Under the pieces are notes generated by a model. The model did no database searches, was not told the origin of the DNA, and saw nothing but the letters and a program-made list of their open reading frames with translations. Both the position numbers and the translations under genes were made by a program. From a bacterium (GTDB lineage Bacteria; Babelota; Babeliae; Babelales; Vermiphilaceae): a stretch of 64,000 nucleotides of DNA. The DNA is taken from positions 62,001 to 126,000 of the forward strand of contig JAKBEL010000011.1 in the NCBI GenBank assembly GCA_021833825.1, read 5' to 3'. Positions 1 through 8,893 of the stretch are shown here, in pieces (the stretch's first letter is position 1; every line of letters begins with the position of its first letter).

Positions 1-1
1 G

Positions 2-442
2 CATAATACTCTGTTGATTGAGATGGTGCGAAAGTTGGTTCGGTGGCACATGGCTCCTGTGCAGTTGCTAAAAGGTGGTGCCAAAAGAGCAGCATTTAAA
101 CGTTTAGCGGCACATCTTGCTCCAGAGATCAATGCTATAATGCTTGCTAAATTAGTGATTGCTGATCATCGTGGCCGTAATCAAATTTTGTATAAACCAT
201 TGATAGGTCCAATACCTGAAGCTCAGCAATTTATTGATAAGATGGAACAGGCTGGGGTTAAGCATGCTCAAGAGCAACCTCTATTGACAGGTAAAGATTT
301 TCTTGATGTTGTAGAGCCGGGCCCGTTGATAGGGCGTTTAGTAAAAAAGGCCTATCAACTACAGTTGGAGGGTCTTTATCAAAAGGATGAGCTTAAAAGA
401 GCTGTTTTGAAGAGTATAAAAAGGAGTGGCCGTTCAAATTAA
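2..442 (+). CDS. cca: CCA-adding enzyme / poly(A) polymerase family, C-terminal part (gene enters from the left)
   Basis: The reading frame is open to the left edge, so only the C-terminal ~146 residues are visible. They match the HD-side C-terminal region of bacterial tRNA nucleotidyltransferases: an ADHRGR segment at about 54-59 and a late stretch running from LLTGKDFLDV through PGPLIGRLVKKAYQLQLEG, which corresponds to the 'LL.G.DL...G..PGP.iG.iL...y..Q..g' signature of the family. The enzyme adds or repairs the 3' CCA of tRNAs in the cytoplasm. Any initiation codon inside the window (a TTG at 14) would be internal. The two tRNAs of this window encode their own CCA, so the role here would be repair. 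The nucleotidyltransferase head lies outside the window, so a poly(A) polymerase cannot be excluded. Confidence 0.6.
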   Translation, partial: HNTLLIEMVRKLVRWHMAPVQLLKGGAKRAAFKRLAAHLAPEINAIMLAKLVIADHRGRNQILYKPLIGPIPEAQQFIDKMEQAGVKHAQEQPLLTGKDFLDVVEPGPLIGRLVKKAYQLQLEGLYQKDELKRAVLKSIKRSGRSN

Positions 443-465
443 GTAACAGCCACTCTTCTTTAGTA

Positions 466-1422
466 TTATCTGATATTCTTTGATCTATTTATTTGAGCCT
501 TCCTAAGCTTTAACTCCAGAGCTTCCTCTTTTAAGAAATTCTCCATTCTTTGAATTTGCTCTTCAAGAGGGTATTTAGAAGAGGGGTTATAGCCCTCTAG
601 TTTTTTGAGATAGGGAATATAATTTTTTATTTGACTGACATAAGAATTTTTGGATTCGTTTGATTGCTCTTTTAAGTCGTCAATACGCGCTTGTATTAAG
701 TCTGCATCTAAAGAGTTGAGAATATAATCATCAATAAGCATTTGATGCTCAACCCATTGATCGTTAGCTGTTATTAAAGGATCAATCTGTGAGATCGCTG
801 AAAATGCGGCAGATAGTCCAGGTAGGCTGTTTTTTGTCAGTGCTTTCATATAAGTAGACGCTGTTTGTGCTAATGGATCGTAAAGGCCATGGAAAGTTCC
901 TTTGCTTTTGGCTGCTACAATAGCTTTAATAATTGCTAATTTATAGCGCTGTATTTTTGTATAATCACGATTTATTAATGCTTTATTAAGATCTTGGATA
1001 TTTAAACTATATGAAGGTGTTCCTTCTGTTGGATTTTGTGACCATAAGTAGCGAGCAGTACTTAAAAGGTCTGGTATGGAATCGGGGATAATAAGAGCAT
1101 ATTTATTGGTCATTTTTATTATTTGCCAATCTTGATCTAAACCAACAAAATATTTAAAGTCTTGTGGGTTCAATCGATTCTCTTGTAATTGATCATTAAG
1201 AAATTGCGTAATCATTTCAGTGTTAATATGTCGAGGAGAAAGGTTAGAAACATTATAGTTTGTCAAAAGAGTTAGAGTTTCTAAATCTATACCTTGATCT
1301 CGTAATGTTCCGATTCCGCTACCTATGCCTGCTATTACGTTTTCATCTACTGCAGAATTCATCTGATTATTAATCGTAAAGATTAATAAAGAGATAGATA
1401 AAAATTGTATTTTTGTATTCAT
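466..1422 (-). CDS. exported protein of unknown function
   Basis: This 318-residue protein is not recognised. The N-terminus (about residues 1-24) has a short charged start, a hydrophobic core and an SA-V cleavage-like end, consistent with a signal peptide. The rest looks mainly helical, and the C-terminal ~80 residues are rich in Lys, Glu and Leu with heptad-like spacing, which suggests a coiled coil. The start is supported by GGAGAG just upstream of the ATG. It follows the protease-like gene at 1445-2776 with a 22-base gap on the same strand, so the two are probably co-transcribed and may act together outside the cytoplasm. No catalytic motif was seen. Confidence 0.7.
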   Translation of the reverse strand: MNTKIQFLSISLLIFTINNQMNSAVDENVIAGIGSGIGTLRDQGIDLETLTLLTNYNVSNLSPRHINTEMITQFLNDQLQENRLNPQDFKYFVGLDQDWQIIKMTNKYALIIPDSIPDLLSTARYLWSQNPTEGTPSYSLNIQDLNKALINRDYTKIQRYKLAIIKAIVAAKSKGTFHGLYDPLAQTASTYMKALTKNSLPGLSAAFSAISQIDPLITANDQWVEHQMLIDDYILNSLDADLIQARIDDLKEQSNESKNSYVSQIKNYIPYLKKLEGYNPSSKYPLEEQIQRMENFLKEEALELKLRKAQINRSKNIR

Positions 1423-1444
1423 GGTCTCTCCATTTTAAAAATAG

Positions 1445-2776
1445 TTATATAAACGATTCTTCTCTCTTTTTCTTTTTTATTTGTTCTGAAAGATGCTCAA
1501 CTTCCGGTAAAATATGTTCGATATAATATAGATTCTCTTTAAGGCCTGCTGTTTGATCTACAGTTGCTATAATATTTTGTAATCTTCTGCTTGCGCCCTC
1601 TATATCTCCATTTATTTCGAGTACATTTTTTGCCGATTCTATAACGTGTGGAATATCTCTTAATGCATTTAAAATTTGAGGATCAATTGTTATCCAATTC
1701 AGTATCTGTTCGACGGTTGACATGGTGCCAAATTGATTGGTCTCTGGGTTATAAGCTGAATCGGCAATATATGCTTTTAAAGAGCCATTGTCATTCTGGA
1801 TAACGGTTGCTGTCCAGTGCCCACCAAAACCACTATGCTCGCTCGGTTTGTCTTTTTTATTGATGTTGCGTATAGCAGAGATGAGGATTGGTTTCATTTG
1901 GGGGGCCAATTCCATTATGATCTCATTCTCTTGCTGAGCTGTCAGCAAAGGGGTCATATTATCTTTAAAAAGTCTTTGTAAATGGGGTTTTGCATCTAAA
2001 GCTTTTATTATCTGATGATGAATGGCTGGAGTCATCTGTGAGATATGCCCTCCAGTATTTATGAGAAAGCCATGAATCGTTCCAGGAATTCGTTGAAGAC
2101 TTTCTACGATTTTTGGAAATGATTCGTCAAGAGATGGGTCCCAGTCTCTTAAATTGGGTATTATTGTTATTTCTTCTGGTGAAATAGCGGTTTTTTCTGA
2201 TATTAACCGTTCGATGTCAGCATCGCTAATATTATTTTTTCTTTTGCTAATACTCTCTATGAAGTATTGCCATTCTTCCATAGGCGGACCTTGTTCTAAA
2301 CGTTTTTTTAGTGTTTTTTCAGGATATTTATGTTTAAGTGCAGTAAGCATTGCATTTATATTATATACTGCATGGTAACCGCATGTATCACCCAATTGGC
2401 CTTGTACGAGCGGAGATAGATCCTGCACGAGGTCTAAAGATGCAACCTGAGGCTGCTCTTCCTGTTTTTCTTCTTCTCTTAAATTGTTATCTAGTATCTT
2501 AAAGAGATTGACCAATCTATCTTCTGGCCAATTGCCACCAAAGACTCTTTTTTGGGCCGATCTAATTTGTTCCAGATGGCTATCTGAAGATGCTTTCCAT
2601 TCAGGAGTTATCGCAAGTTTTTCTAGCCTTTCCCTCTCTTTTTCATTTAATCGATATAATGATCCAGTGGGGATATGTCTTGCATTTTTTGCATAAGCAT
2701 TAGGGTTTAGCATGGAAAAATTGTTTGAGCCGTATATGCCGATTAAAGTAGCAATAAGAATGTTTTTTTTGTTCAT
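1445..2776 (-). CDS. exported papain-like cysteine protease candidate (deubiquitinase-like)
   Basis: 443 residues with a probable signal peptide (residues 1-~22). A block reading QGQLGDTCGYHAVYN holds Cys132 preceded by a Gln (Q126 or Q128 as oxyanion candidates) and followed by an alpha-helix. Far downstream are a GGHW block (His320) and an IADSAYN block (Asp339). This order Q-C...H-D is that of papain-fold thiol proteases, including ubiquitin and ubiquitin-like deconjugases, where Cys sits at a helix N-terminus and His-Asp lie on neighbouring strands. The spacing (~190 residues between Cys and His) is long but allowed. The family is not assigned, and transglutaminase-like or cysteine-protease effector families are alternatives. 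It is the first gene of a two-gene unit with 466-1422. Export plus such a fold suggests a factor acting on host or surface proteins; this is inference. Confidence 0.6.
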   Translation of the reverse strand: MNKKNILIATLIGIYGSNNFSMLNPNAYAKNARHIPTGSLYRLNEKERERLEKLAITPEWKASSDSHLEQIRSAQKRVFGGNWPEDRLVNLFKILDNNLREEEKQEEQPQVASLDLVQDLSPLVQGQLGDTCGYHAVYNINAMLTALKHKYPEKTLKKRLEQGPPMEEWQYFIESISKRKNNISDADIERLISEKTAISPEEITIIPNLRDWDPSLDESFPKIVESLQRIPGTIHGFLINTGGHISQMTPAIHHQIIKALDAKPHLQRLFKDNMTPLLTAQQENEIIMELAPQMKPILISAIRNINKKDKPSEHSGFGGHWTATVIQNDNGSLKAYIADSAYNPETNQFGTMSTVEQILNWITIDPQILNALRDIPHVIESAKNVLEINGDIEGASRRLQNIIATVDQTAGLKENLYYIEHILPEVEHLSEQIKKKKREESFI

Positions 2777-2995
2777 TTTATAAATCCTATAAACTTTTGT
2801 AATCTATATTGAAAGTACTTTTTTTATTTTTATTATTGTACATATTATGATTCTAATAGATTAAATATCTGATTGTCAACTAAAATTTTTTTTAAAAAGT
2901 TATTTATGCCAGAAATAGCTTTTGGCAAAAAGCTGTTAATAAAGGATTCTTTTTGTTAGGATAGGATTTTATTAGACTAAAATAAGGGAGAGATT

Positions 2996-3685
2996 ATGTT
3001 TAATGTACATACAAATTTGCTATGGATGCTTGTTTTACAAGCTGATGTTGTCAGTAAGTTGGTGCTTACCATTCTGCTTATTATGTCAACTTTGTGTTGG
3101 GCTATTTTTTTATATAAATTTTTTCTATTTAGAGCTCAAAAAAAGCATATGAAAAGGGCTTTTGAGTATATTCGACATGTGGGAACATTTGAAGATCTCA
3201 ATCTGATAACCGATAAATGTAATGGAACAACTCCGGGGTATTTTTTGACCTATAGTATACAGCAGCTGAAATTGTTGATTGAGGTTAATAATAAGCAGGG
3301 TATTGGGAAATTAGGCTTGGCCTATTGGGGGCAGATGCAAGATACGATGTATCATGCTATTGATGAAATTATATATCATGAAGAGAGCCTATTATGGTTT
3401 TTGTCAACTTCAGCAGGGGCGGCTACTCTATTAGGATTATTTGGAACAGTATGGGGCTTAGTTCATTCATTTATGAGTATTAGCCAAAAACAGACGGCTG
3501 ATATTGCTGTAGTAGCTCCTGGTATAGCAGAGGCTTTAATGACCACATTGGCTGGATTGATGGTTGCGATTCCTGCAGTAATTATGTTTAATTATCTTAA
3601 TATGCAGATTAGACGAATAGAGCAGCAATTAATCTCTTTAGCTCAGTCTTTTAATCGTATTGTTCAGATTATGTTTGTCTCTTAA
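2996..3685 (+). CDS. exbB: ExbB/TolQ/MotA proton-channel family protein
   Basis: 229 residues with three membrane spans typical of ExbB/TolQ: one at about 22-43 and two near 134-158 and 177-200. The middle part carries the family signature around LSTSAGAATLLGLFGTVWG (about 136-154), with GLFGTVWGL as the diagnostic stretch. Together with ExbD it uses the proton motive force across the inner membrane to drive TonB- or TolA-type energy transfer to the outer membrane. The ATG at 2996 follows AAGGGAGAG. The gene is followed at once by exbD. No TonB or TolA gene is visible in the window. It could equally be called TolQ. Confidence 0.88.
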   Translation: MFNVHTNLLWMLVLQADVVSKLVLTILLIMSTLCWAIFLYKFFLFRAQKKHMKRAFEYIRHVGTFEDLNLITDKCNGTTPGYFLTYSIQQLKLLIEVNNKQGIGKLGLAYWGQMQDTMYHAIDEIIYHEESLLWFLSTSAGAATLLGLFGTVWGLVHSFMSISQKQTADIAVVAPGIAEALMTTLAGLMVAIPAVIMFNYLNMQIRRIEQQLISLAQSFNRIVQIMFVS

Positions 3686-3695
3686 GGAGCTGTAC

Positions 3696-4103
3696 ATGTT
3701 ACACCGTAGGCGCAAGCAGAGAAAAATGCTTGAAGAGGTTCCTTTAACGCCTCTTATTGATACTGCATTAACATTGCTTATTATTTTTATGATCACCTCT
3801 CCTATGATGCACAATCTTATTAAAATAGATCTGCCTGAAGGGAAGTCTCATGAGAAATCTGTTTTGAATTCGCATATTAACGTCTTTATTGATAAAGATA
3901 AGTCTCTTTATCTCAATGATCAGAAAGTGACTCTGTCGGAGCTCATATCTCTTTTATCCGAAGATATCCTAAAAAATAGTCAAGGAACTGTCTGTGTAAG
4001 GGGAGATAAAAATACAAATTATGGCTCTGTGATTGAGATTGTTGACAGGCTTAAATTGGTAGAAGGTGTTCGTTGCGTCTCATTGGCTACTAAAAAGGTT
4101 TAA
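3696..4103 (+). CDS. exbD: ExbD/TolR family biopolymer transport protein
   Basis: 135 residues: a cytoplasmic basic N-terminus (HRRRKQRK), a single membrane span, and a periplasmic domain. The block VPLTPLIDTALTLLIIFM at about 16-33 includes the conserved membrane Asp that carries protons in ExbD/TolR. I place the start at the ATG at 3696, which follows AAGGAG by six bases; an upstream in-frame ATG at 3660 lies inside exbB and has no ribosome-binding site. The gene begins 10 bases after exbB stops, so the two are one operon. It works as the stator partner of ExbB in the inner membrane. Confidence 0.87.
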   Translation: MLHRRRKQRKMLEEVPLTPLIDTALTLLIIFMITSPMMHNLIKIDLPEGKSHEKSVLNSHINVFIDKDKSLYLNDQKVTLSELISLLSEDILKNSQGTVCVRGDKNTNYGSVIEIVDRLKLVEGVRCVSLATKKV

Positions 4104-4189
4104 GGGACTTATCAATAGAGGGTTGATCATGAACCAGTATCGTGATCATTAGACAGTGTGCTTCATTTTGCTTATACTAGACCCAACTA

Positions 4190-4218
4190 GTGACAAACGT
4201 GTTGGAATAAGTTATAAT
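4190..4218 (+). promoter_or_regulatory. sigma70-type promoter before the double-AAA ftsH
   Basis: GTGACA at 4190-4195, a 17-base spacer, and TATAAT at 4213-4218. It lies about 90 bases upstream of the ftsH start in the gap after exbD. A perfect -10 with a near-consensus -35 supports independent transcription of ftsH. A second weaker candidate -10 (TATACT) lies near 4173. Confidence 0.55.
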
Positions 4219-4306
4219 TCTAATAGAATAGTTTGTGGGGGTGTTAGAGGTAACATCTTTCCTGTGTTTCAAAAAAATCAACTATGAAAGAAGATGTGGA
4301 ATATTT

Positions 4307-6952
4307 ATGAAAAGAATAAATAAGAAGACTAAGCCATATTTTAGCGGTTATAAAAATTTGTTGCTGATTACTATTGTGATAGTCGGTTGTGTATCTCTTT
4401 TAAGTAAATTGACTGAATACTCAGTTGAGATTAAAGAGATTACCTATACACAGTTTGATGCTCAAGTTAAGTTGCATACCGTTAAGAAGCTCTATGTAGA
4501 TGGCTCTATTGCAAGAGGTGAATTTACTGACGGAACCTTTTTTAAGGTAAGGATTCCGCAAAAATTTGATTGGAAAGAGTTTGTTGAGCAGTATGCTATT
4601 GATACTGTTTTTGTCCAGCCATCTGCGCCTATTACTCTCTGGCACTTTATACCACTTCTTATAAGTCTGTTGATATTGTTGGTATTTTGGTATTTCTTTA
4701 AGCAGTCACGCGGCCCAGGGTCAAATGATGGTGGAACCAATATCTTTAATATGGGCAAAAGCAGAGCGAAACTCTTTTTACCATCAACCATTCAGACAAA
4801 ATTTGCTGATGTGGCGGGTGCTGATGAAGCGAAGCATGAATTGCAAAATATCATCAATTTTTTGAGAAATCCTGAAAAATTTAGAAAGCTTGGAGCAAAA
4901 ATTTCTCGAGGAATTTTATTGGTGGGCGAACCTGGCAATGGTAAAACATTGCTAGCAAAAGCTGTTGCCGGTGAAGCAAATGTTCCATTTTTTTCTATTA
5001 CAGGTTCAGATTTTATTGAAGTATTTGTTGGTGTTGGAGCCTCTCGAGTGAGAGATCTTTTTCTTCAAGCTCGCAAGCATGCTCCTTGTATAATTTTTAT
5101 TGATGAGATTGATGCGATTGGGCGCGCTCGTGGTACCGGCATTGGTGGGGGTCATGATGAGCGTGAACAGACATTAAATCAGCTTTTAACAGAGATGGAT
5201 GGTTTTCAGAGCGAAGGGAATAATGTTGTTATTCTTGCAGCGACTAATATGCCTGAAATACTCGATAAAGCATTGCTTCGTCCAGGTAGATTTGATTGCC
5301 GCATTGATGTTCCTTACCCAGACGAGCTGGCTCGTGAGTCTATTCTTCATATTCATGCAAGCAAAGTGAAACTTTCTCAAGATGTTGACTTAAAGTTATT
5401 GGCAACAGAGACCGCAGGTTTTAGTGGTGCTGAATTGGCTGATCTCATTAATAAAGCTGCTATACATGCGACTAGAAATAATAAATCTGAAATAAGTATG
5501 GATGATATTAGAGTTGCTCAAAAGACCATTGTAAATTCGCAAGATGTGGTCAATCCGCAGCAGAATCCATTAGCAGCTGATAATAGCTTAGCTCGTATGC
5601 ACAAGCCATCACAAATAAAGACAACATTCGAGTCAGTTGCTGGAATGGAGAATGCCAAAGAGGAGCTTAGAGACATAGTAGATTATTTAAAGGAGCCAGA
5701 ACGATTTGGTCGTCTTGGTGCAAAAATGAGTAAAGGGGTGTTATTGATTGGGCAACCTGGCAATGGTAAAACTTTGCTTGCAAGAGCAGTTGCGGGAGAG
5801 GCCAATTGCCCATTCTTTAGTATTAGTGGTTCTGAATTTGTCCAAAAATATGTGGGCGTTGGGGCTGCGCGGGTAAGAGATCTTTTTGCACAGGCTCGTA
5901 AGCATAAGCCGAGCATTATTTTTATAGATGAGATTGATGCTGTTGGGATGAAGCGATCTGATAATGAGGGTGGTGGATCTGAATATAATCAGACCTTAAA
6001 TCAATTATTGACTGAGATGGATGGGTTTGATACCAAAGGAGAGCCGGTCATTGTTATAGCCGCTACCAATAGAGCTGATATGTTAGATTCCGCTCTGTTG
6101 CGCCCTGGTCGTTTTGATCGTCGTGTAGAGGTTCCGATGCCAAGAGTGCAAGATCGTTTAAAGATTTTACAGCTTCATGCTAAAGATTTTAAATTGGGTG
6201 ATACTGTTGATCTTGAAAAGATCGCTCGTGGCACACCAGAGTTTTCTGGTGCTGATCTTGCCAATCTAATTAATGAGGCAGCATTGCACGCTACTAAAAA
6301 TGAGCAAGAATCGATTAGCATGGCAGATTTTGATGAAGCTCGAGATAAAGTATTGGTCGGTAAAAAGTGGAAAGATCAACAAAAGTCAGGTAAAGATTTA
6401 GAGGTTACTGCATACCATGAGGCTGGCCATGCATTAATGCATCTATTACAGCCTGATCATGCTATACCTTTGCATAAAGTGACTATTTTGGCTCGTGGTG
6501 GAGCATTGGGAATTACATGGGGATTGCCCGAAGGCGATGAGTTGAGCAAGACCAAGAAAGAGATGCTTGCAAATATTAAGGTCTGTATGGGAGGTCGTGC
6601 TGCTGAAGAGCTTATATTTGGAGAGCCATCAACTGGTGCTCATGGAGATTTTAAGCAAGCAACACAAGAGGCTCATAAAATGGTTCGTTATTATGGTATG
6701 ACCGATGAGTTAGGGCCAGTCATTTATGATAAAAATAGCTTTGCTTATTCTGAAAAGACTGCAGAGCGTATTGATATGATGGTTCAGCATATTCTTCAAG
6801 ATTGTCTTAAAGATGTTAAAGAGCTTCTTGAAAATAATCGTGATAAATTAGAACTGCTTGCAAAAACACTTTTACAAAGAGAGACTCTCGAAGCCGAAGA
6901 GATTTATGATCTTTTAAATATTGCTCCACGCACCACACATAAATTGGCGTAA
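4307..6952 (+). CDS. ftsH: FtsH-family membrane metalloprotease with two tandem AAA modules
   Basis: 881 residues against the usual 600-650. Order: two N-terminal membrane spans (about 15-35 and 110-130) flanking a periplasmic domain; a first AAA module with Walker A GEPGNGKT (207-214), Walker B FIDEIDA (264-270) and a second region of homology with LLRPGRFD; a linker; a second AAA module with Walker A GQPGNGKT (482-489), Walker B FIDEIDA (539-545) and [10 protein letters not shown]; then one M41 protease domain with HEAGH at 704-708 and a downstream zinc-ligand Asp near 781. Pore motifs are FVGVG in module 1 and YVGVG in module 2. Both ATPase sites look intact, so this is an in-frame duplication of the AAA domain. 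It should degrade membrane and regulatory proteins at the inner membrane. The start is the ATG at 4307; an upstream TTG/GTG-type start adds a non-hydrophobic leader that does not fit FtsH. Confidence 0.93.
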   Translation: MKRINKKTKPYFSGYKNLLLITIVIVGCVSLLSKLTEYSVEIKEITYTQFDAQVKLHTVKKLYVDGSIARGEFTDGTFFKVRIPQKFDWKEFVEQYAIDTVFVQPSAPITLWHFIPLLISLLILLVFWYFFKQSRGPGSNDGGTNIFNMGKSRAKLFLPSTIQTKFADVAGADEAKHELQNIINFLRNPEKFRKLGAKISRGILLVGEPGNGKTLLAKAVAGEANVPFFSITGSDFIEVFVGVGASRVRDLFLQARKHAPCIIFIDEIDAIGRARGTGIGGGHDEREQTLNQLLTEMDGFQSEGNNVVILAATNMPEILDKALLRPGRFDCRIDVPYPDELARESILHIHASKVKLSQDVDLKLLATETAGFSGAELADLINKAAIHATRNNKSEISMDDIRVAQKTIVNSQDVVNPQQNPLAADNSLARMHKPSQIKTTFESVAGMENAKEELRDIVDYLKEPERFGRLGAKMSKGVLLIGQPGNGKTLLARAVAGEANCPFFSISGSEFVQKYVGVGAARVRDLFAQARKHKPSIIFIDEIDAVGMKRSDNEGGGSEYNQTLNQLLTEMDGFDTKGEPVIVIAATNRADMLDSALLRPGRFDRRVEVPMPRVQDRLKILQLHAKDFKLGDTVDLEKIARGTPEFSGADLANLINEAALHATKNEQESISMADFDEARDKVLVGKKWKDQQKSGKDLEVTAYHEAGHALMHLLQPDHAIPLHKVTILARGGALGITWGLPEGDELSKTKKEMLANIKVCMGGRAAEELIFGEPSTGAHGDFKQATQEAHKMVRYYGMTDELGPVIYDKNSFAYSEKTAERIDMMVQHILQDCLKDVKELLENNRDKLELLAKTLLQRETLEAEEIYDLLNIAPRTTHKLA

Positions 6953-6963
6953 AAAGAGGTTTT

Positions 6964-7761
6964 ATGAATCATTCAGTCAATATTTTAAGGCTGCATGAAT
7001 CGGTTGAGCCCCTTATGCGTGAGGTCGGTCGATTTCAATTATCTCTTTTTAGAACTGATAATCTTAATGTCCAGGTGAAAGCGGATGGTAGTTATGTCTG
7101 CAATGCAGATCTTCATAGCGAACAGATGCTCAAAGAATGTTTGCACAGTATATTACCTGAGGCCGCATTTTTTGCAGAAGAGTCTGGTAAATCTGGGCAA
7201 GGGGCATATCAGTGGGTAATTGACCCCCTTGATGGCACAACCAATTATGTTCGTGGGATTCCCTATTTTGCTATCTCTGTCGCTTTGACTTATAACGGTA
7301 ACTCTATATGGGGAGCTGTTTTTAATCCGGTAGCGAATGATTTTTTTTATGCCATTAAGGATCATGGGGCTTATTGTAATGGTAAAAGATTGATTTTAAA
7401 TAGAGTTGCGAACTTTAATAAAACGCTTATCATTGTTGGTTTCCCCTATATTAAAGAGGCTGGATATAAGAATATATTGAATCATTTGCCACAGATAGCA
7501 TTACATTCATATGCGTTTCGCCATTTAGGAGCGGCCGCTCTTGATCAGGCTTATCTTGCTTGTGGAGCTGCTGATGGACTTCTTTTTTGCCAATTGGGGT
7601 GGTGGGATGTTGCAGCAGGAATGCTTCTGGTTACAGAGGCTGGAGGGCAGGTATCAGATTTTCAGGGAAATCTGATAAGCGAGGGGTATCAATCGTTTGT
7701 TGCCGGTGAAGTTGAGATTCATAGAGCCCTTCTTGATATTTTAAAAATCGGTTCAAGTTGA
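6964..7761 (+). CDS. suhB: inositol monophosphatase family protein
   Basis: 265 residues, the usual size for the family. Signature 1 is WVIDPLDGTTNY (about 82-93) with the metal-binding Asp pair, preceded by FAEESG that supplies the Glu ligand. Signature 2 is WWDVAAGMLLVTEAGG (about 218-233). These bind Mg2+ in the active site. The enzyme hydrolyses phosphate monoesters such as inositol-1-phosphate; in bacteria the substrate is often uncertain, and relatives include SuhB and histidinol or fructose bisphosphatases. The ATG follows AAAAGAGG, 11 bases after ftsH ends, so it is probably in the ftsH operon. Confidence 0.88.
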   Translation: MNHSVNILRLHESVEPLMREVGRFQLSLFRTDNLNVQVKADGSYVCNADLHSEQMLKECLHSILPEAAFFAEESGKSGQGAYQWVIDPLDGTTNYVRGIPYFAISVALTYNGNSIWGAVFNPVANDFFYAIKDHGAYCNGKRLILNRVANFNKTLIIVGFPYIKEAGYKNILNHLPQIALHSYAFRHLGAAALDQAYLACGAADGLLFCQLGWWDVAAGMLLVTEAGGQVSDFQGNLISEGYQSFVAGEVEIHRALLDILKIGSS

Positions 7762-7785
7762 AAAAATAGCTTTTTTGCGTATACT
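7758..7785 (+). promoter_or_regulatory. promoter for rpmB-rpsT
   Basis: TTGAAA at 7758-7763 (overlapping the suhB stop), a 16-base spacer, and TATACT at 7780-7785. It lies 55 bases ahead of the L28 start. Both hexamers are close to the sigma70 consensus. Confidence 0.6.
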
Positions 7786-7839
7786 ACTAATACATACCCC
7801 TTTTTTATATGAAACAATGGATGAAAGGAATTTTTAAAG

Positions 7840-8043
7840 ATGGCACGTATATGCGCGGTATGTGGTAAAAGACCACAGGTAGCAAATTTGGTGAGTCATG
7901 CTAATAACAAGGTAAAGCGTTGGGTTTTTCCTAATGTGCATAAAATGCGTTTTACTGTGACAGAGCAGGGTTCAGATAAGGTGTATAACGATAAAGTGTG
8001 CACCAAATGTGTAAAAGCAAAAAAGGTACAAAAAGTCGTTTAA
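7840..8043 (+). CDS. rpmB: 50S ribosomal protein L28
   Basis: 67 residues, a normal size for L28. The start ARICAVCGKRPQVANLVSHAN and later KRWVFPNVHKMRF match the L28 family, and four cysteines arranged as CAVC and CTKC indicate the zinc-binding form. It is part of the large ribosomal subunit. AAAGGAA precedes the ATG. It is followed after 20 bases by rpsT and shares the promoter at 7758-7785. Confidence 0.95.
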   Translation: MARICAVCGKRPQVANLVSHANNKVKRWVFPNVHKMRFTVTEQGSDKVYNDKVCTKCVKAKKVQKVV

Positions 8044-8063
8044 ATTGGTAAGGTAAAGATCAT

Positions 8064-8345
8064 ATGGCAAATATTAAATCAGCAAAAAAACGCGCAAAAC
8101 AGACTATTAAAAAGCATAGCAAAAATCTTGCGCGCAGATCAGCACTAAAAACTTCTGTAAAAAAAGTTCTAGCAGCGGTTGCTGTCGGTGAAGATGTCGA
8201 AAAAACAAAAGTGTTGTTAAAAGATGCTGAATCGAAGCTTGCTCGTGCAAAGGGTAAAAAAGTATTGCACAAGAAGACTGCGCAACGTAAGATCAGTAGA
8301 TTAGCAAAACGTGTAGCAAAAGCTGAACGCGCACAATCAAAATAA
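8064..8345 (+). CDS. rpsT: 30S ribosomal protein S20
   Basis: 93 residues, highly basic and helical, starting [13 protein letters not shown], the classic S20 N-terminus, with [10 protein letters not shown] and a basic C-terminal helix ([17 protein letters not shown]). S20 binds 16S rRNA early in 30S assembly. It is translated from the same transcript as rpmB. GGTAAGG-like purine-rich sequence precedes the ATG. The downstream gap holds two inverted repeats that separate it from the convergent gene at 8474-8893. Confidence 0.95.
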   Translation: MANIKSAKKRAKQTIKKHSKNLARRSALKTSVKKVLAAVAVGEDVEKTKVLLKDAESKLARAKGKKVLHKKTAQRKISRLAKRVAKAERAQSK

Positions 8346-8414
8346 CAATCTCTTGGTGTAGCCTCGTAGCCTTTTGATAATGGGGCTATCTTATGATTAT
8401 AATTTCGCGTGATA

Positions 8415-8483
8415 CGACGGTTTAAAAACCGTCGCGCACGCTGGTCTGCTCATCAATAAGTGAGCCCTCTCTTTTAAGAGGGC
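8415..8483. terminator. two inverted repeats between convergent genes
   Basis: An inverted repeat with arms CGACGGTTT and AAACCGTCG spans 8415-8434, and a second with arms GCCCTCT and AGAGGGC spans 8464-8483, overlapping the stop codon of the minus-strand gene. They sit between convergent transcripts, where terminators are expected. Neither is followed by a clear T-run, so intrinsic termination is uncertain. Confidence 0.4.
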
Positions 8484-8893
8484 AATGTTCCTAAAAGATA
8501 GCTTATCCAACTAGAAAGCCACGCAATTCTCTTTATCATATGGGGGCTATGTTTAATCCTCTGATTTTTCAGATCAAGGGTTATATTATCCATCAGTCTG
8601 CTCTCAAAGTGTCCCCAGATTATGATGTTCAATAGCCGTAATGGAATAGTGTCATTGAGTACAATTTTTTCAAATTGTCGACACAGAAACCCAGAAGCGC
8701 ACCCCAATAATATTGCTCCTATTAAAGAGCTTGCACAATCACTATCATTATTGCATCCACGTCTTGTTTCATATTGTTCAATATAGTAAGGGGGAATTCG
8801 ATATGAGAAGCTAGGGCTCTCTTGGCCATATATAAAGCTGCTCATGCAGATAATAAGACTTGTATTGAGTATGATTCTATGAAATCGATTCAT
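8474..8893 (-). CDS. small exported or membrane protein of unknown function
   Basis: 139 residues, not recognised. Residues 1-23 look like a signal peptide ending near YGQ. A second hydrophobic segment (about 57-72, SLIGAILLGCASGFLC) may be a membrane span. Its ATG overlaps the stop of the PBP2 gene by four bases, so it is translationally coupled to it and may serve the same cell-wall or division function; that link is inference from position only. Confidence 0.6.
   Translation of the reverse strand: MNRFHRIILNTSLIICMSSFIYGQESPSFSYRIPPYYIEQYETRRGCNNDSDCASSLIGAILLGCASGFLCRQFEKIVLNDTIPLRLLNIIIWGHFESRLMDNITLDLKNQRIKHSPHMIKRIAWLSSWISYLLGTLPS

Noticed and set aside
2154-2378. Plus-strand hydrophobic frame opposite the protease gene
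   Set aside because: It is antisense to the protease gene, and the exported protease frame has a ribosome-binding site and conserved motifs.
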